NCBI RefSeq assembly: GCF_014649695.1
Contig: NZ_BMTN01000021.1
Coordinates: 62,001 to 126,000 of the forward strand
Length of the DNA stretch: 64,000 bases
Origin: Streptomyces kurssanovii
Lineage (GTDB): Bacteria > Actinomycetota > Actinomycetes > Streptomycetales > Streptomycetaceae
Direction of reading: 5' to 3'
The notes beneath the pieces were generated by a model. It was not told the DNA's origin. It worked only from the letters and a program-made list of their open reading frames with translations, and did not search any database. A program made the translations under genes and the position numbers. This document shows, one piece after another, positions 1 to 9,387 of the stretch. Each line of letters starts with the position of its first letter. The first letter of the stretch is position 1.

Positions 1-1
1 C

Positions 2-1942
2 CACGCCGCCGTGACCGCCGTCGGCGGGGTGGAACGGCCAGGCCAGGTCACCATGGCCGAGGCCGTAGCCGAGGCCATCGACGACGATTCCCATCTGTTG
101 GTCCAGGCCGGCACCGGTACGGGCAAATCGCTCGGCTATCTGGTTCCCGCCCTGGCCCATGGCGAGCGTGTGGTCGTGGCCACGGCGACACTGGCCCTGC
201 AGCGGCAGCTCGTGGAGCGAGACCTCCCGCGGACGGTCGAGGCACTGCACCCGCTGCTGCGCCGCCGCCCGGAGTTCGCCATGCTCAAGGGGCGGTCGAA
301 CTATCTCTGCCTCCACCGCCTGCACGAGGGCATGCCGCAGGACGACGAGGAGGGTCTTTTCGACCAGTTCGAGGCGGCGGCCCCCACGAGCAAACTGGGC
401 AAGGACCTGCTCCGTATGCGGGACTGGGCCGACGAGACGGAGACCGGGGACAGGGACGACCTGACCCCTGGCGTCTCCGACCGGGCCTGGAACCAGCTCT
501 CCGTCTCCTCGCGCGAGTGCCTGGGAGCCTCCAAGTGCGCGTACGGAGCGGAGTGCTTCGCGGAGATGGCGCGTGAGCGGGCCAAGCTCGCGGACGTCGT
601 CGTCACCAACCACGCCCTTCTCGCGATCGACGCCATCGAAGGCGCGCCGGTGCTGCCCCAGCACGAGGTGCTGATCGTCGACGAGGCCCATGAGCTCGTC
701 TCCCGCGTCACCGGGGTCGCCACCGGCGAGCTCACCCCGGGCCAGGTCAACCGCGCCGTGCGCCGTGCGGCCAAGCTCGTCAACGAGAAGGCGGCGGACG
801 CTCTCCAGACCGCGGCCGAGTCGTTCGAGAAGCTGATGGAGCTGGCTCTCCCAGGGCGTCTCGAGGAGATCCCGGAGGATCTCGGCTACGCGTTGATGGC
901 GCTGAGGGACGCCGCCCGCACTGTGATCACCGCGATCGGGGCCACCAGGGACAAGTCGGTCCAGGACGAGAACGCCGTGCGCAAGCAGGCCCTGGCCGCC
1001 GTCGAGAACGTGCATGCCGTCGCCGAGCGGATCAGCCACGGCTCGGAGTACGACGTGGTCTGGTACGAGCGGCACGACCGTTTCGGGGCGTCCCTACGGG
1101 TGGCGCCGCTCTCGGTCTCCGGGCTGCTGCGGGAGAAGCTCTTCTCCGAGCGCTCAGTTGTGCTGACCTCCGCCACACTCAAGCTCGGTGGTGACTTCAA
1201 CGGGGTGGGGGCGTCCCTGGGCCTCGCTCCTGAAGGCAGCGGGGGAGAGGACGTGCCGCAGTGGAAGGGGCTCGACGTCGGGTCGCCCTTCGACTATCCG
1301 AAGCAGGGCATCCTCTACGTCGCACGCCATCTCGCCACTCCGGGACGCGAAGGTTCCCGGGGCGACATGATGGACGAGCTGGCCGAGCTGGTGGAGGCCG
1401 CCGGAGGGCGCACGCTCGGCCTCTTCTCCTCGATGCGGGCCGCCCAGGCCGCCGCGGAAGAGCTCCGCGGCCGTCTCGACAAGCCGATCCTCCTGCAGGG
1501 CGAGGAGACCCTCGGCGAGTTGATCAAGACGTTCGCCGGGGATGCGGAGACCTGCCTGTTCGGCACGCTCTCGCTCTGGCAGGGCGTCGATGTGCCCGGA
1601 CCGGGCTGTCAGCTCGTTGTCATGGACAGGATTCCGTTCCCGCGTCCGGACGACCCGCTGATGAGTGCCCGCCAGAAGGCGGTCGAAGAGGCGGGCGGCA
1701 ACGGGTTCATGGCCGTGGCGGCGACCCACGCCGCGCTGTTGATGGCTCAGGGCGCGGGCCGGCTGGTGCGTGCCACGGGGGACCGGGGTGTGGTCGCGGT
1801 GCTTGATCCGCGGCTGGCGAACGCCCGCTACGGCAGTTACCTGCGCGCCTCGCTGCCCGACTTCTGGTACACGACGGATCGCAATCAGGTACGCCGCTCA
1901 CTGGCCGCCATCGACGCAGCGGCGAAGCAGGAGGGGAAGTAG
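2..1942 (+). CDS. DinG/Rad3-type ATP-dependent DNA helicase (5' end outside window)
   Basis: This is a superfamily 2 helicase of the DinG/XPD type, which unwinds DNA 5' to 3' and acts on repair intermediates. A Walker A motif (AGTGTGKS, near codon 38) and a DEAH box (VDEAHE, around nt 680) are visible. Between them lie four cysteines (YLCLH, then ECLGASKCAYGAEC) in the position of the family's 4Fe-4S cluster. The C-terminal half has the helicase motifs SATL, LWQGVDVPG and QGAGRLVR. The frame is open to the window edge and its first codons (HAAVTAVGG) are coding in style, so the true start lies upstream; the GTG at 11 is probably internal. It converges on lexA with a terminator between them. 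Confidence 0.9.
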   Translation, partial: HAAVTAVGGVERPGQVTMAEAVAEAIDDDSHLLVQAGTGTGKSLGYLVPALAHGERVVVATATLALQRQLVERDLPRTVEALHPLLRRRPEFAMLKGRSNYLCLHRLHEGMPQDDEEGLFDQFEAAAPTSKLGKDLLRMRDWADETETGDRDDLTPGVSDRAWNQLSVSSRECLGASKCAYGAECFAEMARERAKLADVVVTNHALLAIDAIEGAPVLPQHEVLIVDEAHELVSRVTGVATGELTPGQVNRAVRRAAKLVNEKAADALQTAAESFEKLMELALPGRLEEIPEDLGYALMALRDAARTVITAIGATRDKSVQDENAVRKQALAAVENVHAVAERISHGSEYDVVWYERHDRFGASLRVAPLSVSGLLREKLFSERSVVLTSATLKLGGDFNGVGASLGLAPEGSGGEDVPQWKGLDVGSPFDYPKQGILYVARHLATPGREGSRGDMMDELAELVEAAGGRTLGLFSSMRAAQAAAEELRGRLDKPILLQGEETLGELIKTFAGDAETCLFGTLSLWQGVDVPGPGCQLVVMDRIPFPRPDDPLMSARQKAVEEAGGNGFMAVAATHAALLMAQGAGRLVRATGDRGVVAVLDPRLANARYGSYLRASLPDFWYTTDRNQVRRSLAAIDAAAKQEGK

Positions 1943-1968
1943 GGCCGAAGCGGCCAGCTCGTACAGCA

Positions 1969-2003
1969 GGACCCCGGGACCGGCGCAGTGGATCCCGGGG
2001 TCC
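1969..2003. terminator. Bidirectional hairpin between helicase gene and lexA
   Basis: A perfect 11-bp stem (GGACCCCGGGA / TCCCGGGGTCC) encloses a 13-nt loop between two convergent genes. There is no clear T run, which is common in Streptomyces terminators. Confidence 0.7.
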
Positions 2004-2024
2004 GGTCCTGGGGCCGGCGTGCGG

Positions 2025-2810
2025 TCACACCCGGCGCAGCACCGCCACCACCTTGCCGAGGATGGTCGCCTCGTCGCCGGGGATGGGCTGGTAAGCGGCG
2101 TTGTGGGGGAGGAGCCAGACATGGCCGTTCTCCCGCTTGAAGCGCTTGACCGTGGCCTCGCCGTCGAGCATGGCTGCCACGATGTCGCCGTTCTCCGCCA
2201 CGGGCTGGCGTCGCACGGTCACCCAGTCCCCGTCGCAGATCGCGGCTTCGATCATCGAGTCTCCGACGACCTTCAGTACGAAGAGCTCACCGTCGCCGAC
2301 CAGTTGACGGGGGAGGGGAAAGACGTCCTCGACGGACTCCTCGGCCAGGATGGGTCCGCCGGCCGCGATGCGGCCGACCAGGGGGACATAAGAGGCGGCG
2401 GGCTTGCCGGTGGTGTCCGTGGGCTGGGTGCTGGGCTGGTCCGAGCCGCGGACCTCGTACGCCCGGGGGCGGTGCGGGTCCCTGCGCAGGAAGCCCTTGC
2501 GCTCCAACGCCATGAGCTGGTGCGCCACCGACGATGTGCTCGACAGCCCGACGGCCTGGCCGATCTCACGCATCGACGGCGGGTATCCCCGACGCTGGAC
2601 CGAGTCGCGGATCACCTCGATGACGCGCCGCTGGCGGTCCGTGAGGCCGGAGCTGTCCGCCCTGATGCCAGGAGGTCGGCCGGGCAGCGAGCGGCCGGGC
2701 TTGGGCCCCTCCGGGGTCGTGGCTGCGTCATTCATGGCTTGCACCGGCTCGAATCGGCTCTGTGAGCGGTCCTGGGCAGTGATAGTGGCACTGTCGGCGG
2801 TGGTGGTCAC
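2025..2810 (-). CDS. lexA: LexA repressor of the SOS response
   Basis: LexA represses DNA-damage genes and cleaves itself when activated by RecA filaments. The 261-aa product has an N-terminal extension of about 50 residues, a winged helix (about 55-115, with [13 protein letters not shown]) and a C-terminal S24 peptidase domain. The cleavage site is seen as IAAGG, the catalytic serine in VVGDSMIEA and the lysine in VKRFK. The GTG at 2810 follows a GAGAGGGG ribosome site; an internal ATG (MNDAAT) would give a protein 25 residues shorter. An SOS box lies 62 bp upstream, so the gene should repress itself. It is divergent from nrdR-nrdJ. Confidence 0.96.
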   Translation of the reverse strand: MTTTADSATITAQDRSQSRFEPVQAMNDAATTPEGPKPGRSLPGRPPGIRADSSGLTDRQRRVIEVIRDSVQRRGYPPSMREIGQAVGLSSTSSVAHQLMALERKGFLRRDPHRPRAYEVRGSDQPSTQPTDTTGKPAASYVPLVGRIAAGGPILAEESVEDVFPLPRQLVGDGELFVLKVVGDSMIEAAICDGDWVTVRRQPVAENGDIVAAMLDGEATVKRFKRENGHVWLLPHNAAYQPIPGDEATILGKVVAVLRRV

Positions 2811-2872
2811 GTCGGCCCCTCTCGAATGGTCTCCCTAGTTTGACAACGGTAGTAGCTTTCGAAAGGTTGCGC

Positions 2873-2886
2873 CAAACACACGTTCG
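2873..2886 (-). promoter_or_regulatory. LexA-binding SOS box upstream of lexA
   Basis: On the minus strand the site reads CGAACGTGTGTTTG, fitting the Gram-positive SOS consensus CGAACRNRYGTTYC at every fixed position except the last base. It sits 62 bp upstream of the lexA start. It overlaps a plausible -35 (TTGGCG), which fits autorepression. Confidence 0.8.
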
Positions 2887-3216
2887 AGTGAAAAATTGTA
2901 GATTGCCTTACCTGGGCATTCTGCTGGGTGTATGTGCGAACGATCGAACCCGGAGGGTGAGCCGTTGCGTGTGCCGCCACGGTAGTCTTCGCCGTCGGCT
3001 GCAGCCGGAGCGGGGTCCGGTGAGGCCGTTGCATCTTCGCATTTCCGCCCTCCCGAAACCGGAGTGCGGCGCGCCTGTGTCGCCCTTTCCTGCCCCCGGC
3101 CGGCGCCGCCCCATACGCAGCGCGCAAGGGCCGATACGGTCCGTGCGGCAGGGCTCGGGCACCTTCACGCAGGGAGGTCCACCGCGACACGCGTAACGAC
3201 CTGTGTGTGCATCGAA

Positions 3217-3263
3217 CCCCCAGATCTAGTGGTTGGATTGGGTTAGCCACCCAGAAGTTGTGT
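3217..3263 (+). promoter_or_regulatory. Tandem NrdR boxes upstream of nrdR-nrdJ
   Basis: Two 16-bp sites, CCCCCAGATCTAGTGG (3217-3232) and CACCCAGAAGTTGTGT (3248-3263), resemble the NrdR box (ACACWATATWGTGT-like, one or both half-sites). They are separated by 15 bp, so their centres are 31 bp apart, or three helical turns. This is the arrangement known for NrdR-controlled reductase operons. It implies repression of nrdR-nrdJ by its own first product. No cobalamin riboswitch is seen here. Confidence 0.65.
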
Positions 3264-3374
3264 CCCCGGTGCTCCAAGGCCGAGGGCATCGCCTATGCTT
3301 GGGGCTGCTTCGAAGGGCTGGGATCCGGCCTTCAGAGGCCATTCGGTCGTGCTGTGAAGGAGGGGTTGGGGGCC

Positions 3375-3887
3375 ATGCACTGTCCTTTCTGCAGGCATCC
3401 CGACAGTCGAGTCGTCGACAGTCGCACCACCGACGACGGAACGGCGATCCGGCGGCGCCGACAGTGTCCGGACTGCGCGCGCCGCTTCACGACGGTCGAG
3501 ACCGCATCGCTCATGGTGATCAAGCGCAGTGGTGTGACCGAACCCTTCAGCCGTACCAAGGTCATCTCCGGGGTACGCAAGGCGTGCCAGGGCCGACCGG
3601 TCACCGAGGACGCTCTCGCCCAGCTCGGGCAGCGGGTCGAGGAAGCGGTGCGCGCCACCGGCAGTGCCGAGCTGACCACCCATGACGTAGGGCTGGCCAT
3701 ACTGGGTCCGCTGCAGGAGCTCGACCTCGTCGCCTACCTGCGCTTCGCGTCCGTCTACCGGGCGTTCGACTCACTCGAGGACTTCGAGGCCGCCATCGCG
3801 GAGCTCCGCGCCGGGCGGCCTCCTGCTGAGGAAGGCGGGAGTCGCGGGGCCGTAGAGGTCCCGGTGCCCGCCACCGCCGCCGACTGA
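3375..3887 (+). CDS. nrdR: Transcriptional repressor NrdR
   Basis: NrdR senses ATP/dATP and represses ribonucleotide reductase operons. The 170-aa protein starts with a zinc ribbon (CPFC at 3-6, CPDC about 30 residues on), followed by an ATP-cone domain (about 49-139, beginning VIKRSG and containing [11 protein letters not shown]). The ATG at 3375 follows GGAGGGG and gives the MHCPFC start universal in the family; upstream in-frame starts are rejected. The C-terminal tail of about 20 residues is Pro/Gly-rich. It lies 170 bp upstream of nrdJ, probably in one transcript. Confidence 0.96.
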   Translation: MHCPFCRHPDSRVVDSRTTDDGTAIRRRRQCPDCARRFTTVETASLMVIKRSGVTEPFSRTKVISGVRKACQGRPVTEDALAQLGQRVEEAVRATGSAELTTHDVGLAILGPLQELDLVAYLRFASVYRAFDSLEDFEAAIAELRAGRPPAEEGGSRGAVEVPVPATAAD

Positions 3888-4057
3888 TCGGCAGAGGCTG
3901 GACGGAGAAGGGCCCCGCGGAAGGGTCCGCCGGCCGGCTCAGGCGGCAAATGACCTGCTCATGGGCGCTGTGCGTGGCGCCAGAGCAACAGACACAAACC
4001 GTGCCCCGGGAAGATCTGGGCACTTCAGGGCGTTTTTGCCCGTATATGGGAGGCGGC

Positions 4058-6943
4058 ATGACCGAGACGACGAGCGGCCCGGCACGAGGGTCCCGAGCCA
4101 AGGGATCCAAGGCGAGCAAGGGCCTGCGTATCGAGCGCGTCCACACCACCCCCGGCGTGCACCCGTACGACGAGGTGGTCTGGGAGCGCCGTGACGTCGT
4201 CATGACCAACTGGCGTGACGGCTCGGTGAACTTCGAGCAGCGTGGCGTCGAGTTCCCCGACTTCTGGTCGGTGAACGCGGTCAACATCGTCACCAGCAAG
4301 TACTTCCGCGGGGCCGTCGGCACCCCGCAGCGCGAGACCGGTCTCAAGCAGCTCATCGACCGGATCGTGAAGACCTACCGCAAGGCCGGTGAGGACTACA
4401 ACTACTTCGCCTCGCCCGCCGATGCCGAGATCTTCGAGCACGAGCTGGCGTACGCCCTCCTGCACCAGATCTTCAGCTTCAACTCGCCGGTGTGGTTCAA
4501 CGTAGGTACGCCCCAGCCGCAGCAGGTCTCCGCCTGCTTCATCCTGTCCGTCGACGACTCCATGGAGTCGATCCTCGACTGGTACAAGGAAGAGGGCATG
4601 ATCTTCAAGGGCGGCTCCGGCGCCGGCCTGAACCTCTCCCGCATCCGTTCCTCGAAGGAACTGCTGTCCTCCGGCGGCAACGCCTCCGGACCGGTTTCCT
4701 TCATGCGCGGCGCCGACGCGTCCGCAGGAACGATCAAGTCGGGCGGTGCCACCCGCCGCGCGGCGAAGATGGTCATCCTCGATGTCGACCACCCCGACAT
4801 CGAGAACTTCATCGAGACCAAGGTGAAGGAAGAGGAGAAGATCCGCGCCCTGCGTGACGCGGGCTTCGACATGGACCTGGGCGGCGACGACATCACGTCG
4901 GTCCAGTACCAGAACGCCAACAACTCCGTCCGTGTGAACGACGAGTTCATGAAGGCCGTCGAGACGGGCGGCAAGTTCGGCCTGCGCGCCCGGATGACCG
5001 GCGATGTCATCGAGGAGGTCGACGCCAAGTCGCTCTTCCGCAAGATGGCAGAGGCCGCCTGGGCCTGCGCCGACCCGGGCATCCAGTACGACGACACGAT
5101 CAACCACTGGCACACCTGCCCCGAGTCCGGCCGTATCAACGGCTCGAACCCGTGCAGCGAGTACATGCACCTGGACAACACCTCGTGCAACCTGGCCTCG
5201 CTGAACCTGATGAAGTTCCTGAAGGACGACGGCAAGGGCAACCAGTCCTTCGACGTCGAGCGCTTCACCAAGGTCGTCGAGCTGGTCATCACGGCGATGG
5301 ACATCTCCATCTGCTTCGCGGACTTCCCGACGCAGAAGATCGGCGAGAACACCCGCGCCTACCGCCAGCTCGGCATCGGCTACGCCAACCTCGGCGCGCT
5401 CCTGATGGCGACGGGCCACGCGTACGACTCCGACGGCGGACGTGCACTCGCAGGCGCCATCACCTCGCTGATGACGGGCACCTCGTACAAGCGCTCCGCC
5501 GAGCTCGCCGCTGTCGTCGGTCCGTACGACGGCTACGCCCGCAATGCCGAGCCCCACAAGCGCGTCATGAAGCAGCACGCCGACGCCAACACCGTGGCCG
5601 TCCGGATGGACGACCTGGACAGCCCGATCTGGGCCGCCGCCACGGAAGCCTGGCAGGACGTGATCCGCCTCGGGGAGAAGAACGGTTTCCGCAATGCCCA
5701 GGCGTCGGTCATCGCCCCGACCGGCACCATCGGTCTCGCGATGTCCTGCGACACGACCGGTCTCGAGCCCGACCTCGCCCTGGTCAAGTTCAAGAAGCTG
5801 GTCGGCGGCGGCTCCATGCAGATCGTCAACGGCACGGTTCCGCAGGCCCTGCGCCGCCTCGGCTACCAGCCGGAGCAGATCGAGGCGATCGTCGCCCACA
5901 TCGCCGACCACGGCAACGTGATCGACGCGCCCGGCCTGAAGACCGAGCACTACGAGGTCTTCGACTGCGCCATGGGCGAGCGCTCCATCTCCGCGATGGG
6001 TCACGTCCGCATGATGGCCGCGATCCAGCCGTGGATCTCCGGCGCGCTCTCCAAGACGGTCAACCTGCCGGAGACGGCGACCGTCGAGGACGTCGAAGAG
6101 GTCTACTTCGAGGCGTGGAAGATGGGCGTCAAGGCGCTCGCCATCTACCGCGACAACTGCAAGGTCGGCCAGCCCCTCTCCGCGAAGAAGAAGGAGCAGG
6201 AGAAGGTCACGCAGAAGACCGAGGAGACCATCCGCGCCGCGGTCGAGAAGGTCGTCGAGTACCGCCCGGTCCGCAAGCGCCTTCCGAAGGGCCGTCCCGG
6301 GATCACCACCTCCTTCACGGTGGGCGGCGCCGAGGGCTACATGACCGCCAACTCCTACCCGGACGACGGTCTCGGCGAGGTCTTCCTGAAGATGTCGAAG
6401 CAGGGCTCCACCCTCGCCGGCATGATGGACGCCTTCTCGATCGCCGTCTCGGTCGGCCTGCAGTACGGCGTTCCGCTGGAGACCTACGTCTCGAAGTTCA
6501 CCAACATGCGCTTCGAGCCGGCCGGTATGACGGACGATCCGGACGTGCGGATGGCCCAGTCGATCGTCGACTACATCTTCCGCCGCCTGGCACTGGACTT
6601 CCTGCCCTTCGAGACCCGTTCCGCCCTCGGTATCCACTCCGCGGAGGAGCGCCAGCGTCACCTGGAGACCGGCTCCTACGAGCCGTCGTTCGAGGACGAC
6701 GAGATGGATGTCGAGGCACTGGCCCAGTCCGCTCCCCGGCAGCAGGAGTCGCTGAAGGCCGTCACCGCCCCGCAGGCGGAGATCCCGGCGCCGAAGCAGG
6801 CGCACACCTCCGCCGAGCTCGTCGAGATGCAGCTCGGTATCAGCGCCGACGCCCCGCTCTGCTTCTCCTGCGGGACCAAGATGCAGCGCGCAGGCTCGTG
6901 CTACATCTGCGAGGGCTGCGGCTCGACCAGCGGCTGCAGCTGA
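4058..6943 (+). CDS. nrdJ: Class II (adenosylcobalamin-dependent) ribonucleoside-diphosphate reductase
   Basis: NrdJ reduces ribonucleotides to deoxyribonucleotides using coenzyme B12 and works with or without oxygen. The product is 961 aa, the usual Streptomyces length. The active-site segment NPCSE followed by TSCNLASLNL is seen in the middle of the protein. The C-terminus is cysteine-rich (CFSCG, CYICEGCG), as in redox tails that re-reduce the active site. A Lys/Glu-rich stretch near codon 710 (SAKKKEQEK) links two parts of the protein. The ATG at 4058 follows GGGAGGCGGC; earlier in-frame ATGs lack a ribosome site. A strong terminator follows. Confidence 0.97.
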   Translation: MTETTSGPARGSRAKGSKASKGLRIERVHTTPGVHPYDEVVWERRDVVMTNWRDGSVNFEQRGVEFPDFWSVNAVNIVTSKYFRGAVGTPQRETGLKQLIDRIVKTYRKAGEDYNYFASPADAEIFEHELAYALLHQIFSFNSPVWFNVGTPQPQQVSACFILSVDDSMESILDWYKEEGMIFKGGSGAGLNLSRIRSSKELLSSGGNASGPVSFMRGADASAGTIKSGGATRRAAKMVILDVDHPDIENFIETKVKEEEKIRALRDAGFDMDLGGDDITSVQYQNANNSVRVNDEFMKAVETGGKFGLRARMTGDVIEEVDAKSLFRKMAEAAWACADPGIQYDDTINHWHTCPESGRINGSNPCSEYMHLDNTSCNLASLNLMKFLKDDGKGNQSFDVERFTKVVELVITAMDISICFADFPTQKIGENTRAYRQLGIGYANLGALLMATGHAYDSDGGRALAGAITSLMTGTSYKRSAELAAVVGPYDGYARNAEPHKRVMKQHADANTVAVRMDDLDSPIWAAATEAWQDVIRLGEKNGFRNAQASVIAPTGTIGLAMSCDTTGLEPDLALVKFKKLVGGGSMQIVNGTVPQALRRLGYQPEQIEAIVAHIADHGNVIDAPGLKTEHYEVFDCAMGERSISAMGHVRMMAAIQPWISGALSKTVNLPETATVEDVEEVYFEAWKMGVKALAIYRDNCKVGQPLSAKKKEQEKVTQKTEETIRAAVEKVVEYRPVRKRLPKGRPGITTSFTVGGAEGYMTANSYPDDGLGEVFLKMSKQGSTLAGMMDAFSIAVSVGLQYGVPLETYVSKFTNMRFEPAGMTDDPDVRMAQSIVDYIFRRLALDFLPFETRSALGIHSAEERQRHLETGSYEPSFEDDEMDVEALAQSAPRQQESLKAVTAPQAEIPAPKQAHTSAELVEMQLGISADAPLCFSCGTKMQRAGSCYICEGCGSTSGCS

Positions 6944-7011
6944 TCCTGGGCGAAACTCCGTCGACGCGGCATCCGGCGTAGTCGGCACACGGAGCTGACC
7001 AGCAGTTGAAG

Positions 7012-7044
7012 AGGGGGACCGGCCAGAGGCCGGTCCCCCTTTCT
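7012..7044 (+). terminator. Rho-independent terminator after nrdJ
   Basis: A perfect 13-bp stem (AGGGGGACCGGCC / GGCCGGTCCCCCT) with an AGA loop is followed by TTTCTGT. It could also serve the convergent TerD-family gene. Confidence 0.85.
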
Positions 7045-7089
7045 GTCGTGCGCCCCATCTACCCCGCGCGTCGAAGGGCGGACGCGTGT

Positions 7090-7620
7090 TCAGGGGGTGG
7101 GGTCGCCCATCACCGTGACGAACGTCTGAGGGTCCGCGTCGAAGCCGACGAGCGAGTCGCTGAAGGCCCAGTCCCCCGCCTCGCCGCGGACGAACTCGCC
7201 GACCTTGGCCGCAGTGGCGCCGGCGACCGCCGTGAAGTCGTGCTGCCCGATCTCCTGGTGCCCTTCGAGGACCCGTACCGAGGCGTTCGCGACATCACCG
7301 AACACCGTGCGTCCGCCGCGCTGTTGGATCACCACGCCAAGGACCACACGGCCGTACTCCGCCGCCAGCCGGTCGAACTCCAGAGTCATGACCTCGTCGG
7401 CCCCGAAGCCCTGTCCCGTCTTGCTCTCTCTGGTCAGGATGATCGTGCCGTCGGGCGAGCGGCTGTCGAAGTGCACGACGTACGCCGGCTCACCGAACGG
7501 CGCCTGAGCGGAGTACGTCGCGGCCACGATGTCGAGGTCATGGGGCGGCTCTCCCAGCGGACTCGGATCCCACTTGAGGGTCACCTCCGCCTTCCGGACG
7601 CCCTTGTTGAGGCTGCTCAC
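7090..7620 (-). CDS. TerD-family protein
   Basis: The 176-aa product matches the TerD fold (calcium-binding beta sandwich linked to tellurite and stress resistance), with LDIVAATY near the start and SPDGTIILTRESKTGQG in the middle. The usual acidic GDDE loop reads GADE here, so calcium binding may be altered. It stands alone rather than in a ter operon, and its role is unknown. The GTG at 7620 has a GGGGAAGG site upstream; a longer frame from 7740 lacks one. It lies 55 bp after a DUF1152 gene on the same strand. Confidence 0.75.
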   Translation of the reverse strand: MSSLNKGVRKAEVTLKWDPSPLGEPPHDLDIVAATYSAQAPFGEPAYVVHFDSRSPDGTIILTRESKTGQGFGADEVMTLEFDRLAAEYGRVVLGVVIQQRGGRTVFGDVANASVRVLEGHQEIGQHDFTAVAGATAAKVGEFVRGEAGDWAFSDSLVGFDADPQTFVTVMGDPTP

Positions 7621-7675
7621 CGCTTTTTCCTTCCCCGTAACTGCCGGATGAAATGCGTCTGTTGACCGTATCGGC

Positions 7676-8635
7676 TCAGTGCGGGATGCGGCGAGGCGGC
7701 CGCTGGCGCACGACCTCGTCACGAAACGCGGCGATCTCACTGCTGACCTGGCGGATCAGATGGGTGTGCTCGATCCGGTCCAGGTACAGGCAGCGCCGAG
7801 CGATCCCCTCGAGTTCGAAGATGAAACAGATCGACATCAGAGGGTTGATGAAGAGTTCGCTGCCCCGGGTGCGGGAGGTGAACTGCACATCCCCGAAACC
7901 GCCCCGCACGGCGGCGGCTATGGAGCCGTTCACAATGCTGGGGTGATCCGGCGTGGTGGCCTGGGCGTGCGCCACCGCGTCGAGGAAGAGGGCGCCTTCG
8001 CGGGTGGTGCGCGACACGGAGAACGCGCCGAGGTACGCACCGTCGGTCTCGAGTGCCGCGATGTTCTCCAGCACGAGTCCATGGCTGACGCCGTGGTACG
8101 CGTCGACACCGAAACCCACGGACACGACCAGGCGTTCAGGTCCCTCGATGCCGTTCAGGGCGGCGACGCTGGTCATGTCTTCCTCGGGGGTGCCGAGTCC
8201 CGACTCGTCACCGCGCATGAGGATGTCCGTTCCTCCGTCCACGAGGACGACCGCGTCGATGTCGTACCGCTCGATCAAAGCACGGTATGCGGCACGAAGC
8301 GGCTGGACGCCCACGCGGGAGAGGGCGTGAACCGTGTCGGGATAGCCGTGGGTGGCGAGCCACCGGGCCAGCGAGCGCTCAGGGAAATAGGTCTGGTGCG
8401 GTGCCGTGCCGGGGCCGATCACCGCCACGTCGGGGGCGAGCCACGTATCCAGCGGCAGACCCTCGGTGGCGCTGAACGTGAGGTTGGCCAGGTGGACTTC
8501 TTTGCCCTGGTGGTGCAGGGAGAGCGCGATCGGCAGGCCTGCGTACACGTCGAATCCGCCGCCGGCGCCGGCGACGAGGACGCGCTCGGCGGACCGGAGG
8601 CGATGGAAGAGCGGGTTGGTGTGCAGGTCGGTCAT
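7676..8635 (-). CDS. DUF1152 family protein
   Basis: The 319-aa protein matches DUF1152. Near the N-terminus a glycine-rich loop, VLVAGAGGGFDVYAGLP, looks like a nucleotide-binding turn, and VVLVDGGTDILMRGDESGLGTPEEDM is the conserved acidic centre (split here by reading: VVLVDGGTDI then LMRGDE). Function is not established. The ATG at 8635 (MTDLHTNP) is preferred over the ATG at 8644; neither has a strong ribosome site. It is divergent from a DUF4937 gene and precedes the TerD gene. Confidence 0.75.
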   Translation of the reverse strand: MTDLHTNPLFHRLRSAERVLVAGAGGGFDVYAGLPIALSLHHQGKEVHLANLTFSATEGLPLDTWLAPDVAVIGPGTAPHQTYFPERSLARWLATHGYPDTVHALSRVGVQPLRAAYRALIERYDIDAVVLVDGGTDILMRGDESGLGTPEEDMTSVAALNGIEGPERLVVSVGFGVDAYHGVSHGLVLENIAALETDGAYLGAFSVSRTTREGALFLDAVAHAQATTPDHPSIVNGSIAAAVRGGFGDVQFTSRTRGSELFINPLMSICFIFELEGIARRCLYLDRIEHTHLIRQVSSEIAAFRDEVVRQRPPRRIPH

Positions 8636-8781
8636 GGCGATCATTGTGGGGGCCGCGAACGGCGTGGGGTACGGCGCGAACTCATCGGCCGCTCCGCCCC
8701 GTCGGCAAACCGATCGCAGCCGGGGGGACCCACTGACGCGGAGAGTGACCGGGGCCACGTTCCGCGCCGTACGATGGCGCG

Positions 8782-9387
8782 GTGCTGGTCAAGTGGATTC
8801 GCTGCACGGTGGTGGACCGTCGAGGGTTCGAACGCGGGCAGCGGAAATGGGCGGGGCTGCCGGGTGAGCCAGGATTCCGGGGACAGGGCGGAGGGTGGAG
8901 CAGGCTACGGCCGAACGTGGCCCATGTCTTCGCCTTCTGGGAGACCCGGGCCTTCTACGACTCCTTCATGGCCCGCTCCCACGACCGGCTCGCGGCCGGG
9001 CAGTCGGGCACCTACAAGGACATTCAGGCCAAGCTTTTCGACTACCGCTTCGACGTCAAGACCGGGTTCGAGCCACGGTTCACGGACGCCGACGTGGTCA
9101 GGGTGGCGCACTGCAAGGTGCGTGAGGACAGGGTCGAGCACTACTCCCTGATGCAGGAGAAGGTGTGGAATCCAGCCATGGCCGGGTCGCCGGGCATGGT
9201 GCGAGGGGTGTTCGGAGAGGCGCCCGGTTGTGAGTTCCTGGTGATGTCGATGTGGTTGTCGTCGGCAGAGCACGGGAAGTACCGCGACGAGCGCATAGAG
9301 CGGTTGCTGCTGCGCGCCCAGACACAGACGGATGTGGTGGCACTGGCCGGTGACGTGGTGGAGCTCGAGCCGTCCTGGACGGTGTGA
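8782..9387 (+). CDS. DUF4937 / YdbC-like protein
   Basis: The 201-aa product resembles YdbC-type proteins with a ferredoxin-like alpha/beta fold. It has an MLVKWIRCTV start, FETRAFYDSFM-like helices (HVFAFWETRAFYDSFM) and a long second half ending VVELEPSWTV. No catalytic residues can be named and the function is unknown. The GTG at 8782 is the first good start. Its stop codon directly abuts the stop of the convergent TetR gene (TGA then TCA), leaving no room for a terminator. Confidence 0.65.
   Translation: MLVKWIRCTVVDRRGFERGQRKWAGLPGEPGFRGQGGGWSRLRPNVAHVFAFWETRAFYDSFMARSHDRLAAGQSGTYKDIQAKLFDYRFDVKTGFEPRFTDADVVRVAHCKVREDRVEHYSLMQEKVWNPAMAGSPGMVRGVFGEAPGCEFLVMSMWLSSAEHGKYRDERIERLLLRAQTQTDVVALAGDVVELEPSWTV

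Noticed and set aside
2887-3374. Cobalamin riboswitch ahead of nrdR-nrdJ
   Set aside because: No B12-box-like core was found; in Streptomyces that switch is known for the class I nrd operon.
4025-6988. A 987-codon open frame antisense to nrdJ
   Set aside because: High GC keeps antisense frames open; the product has no family features and nrdJ is unmistakable.
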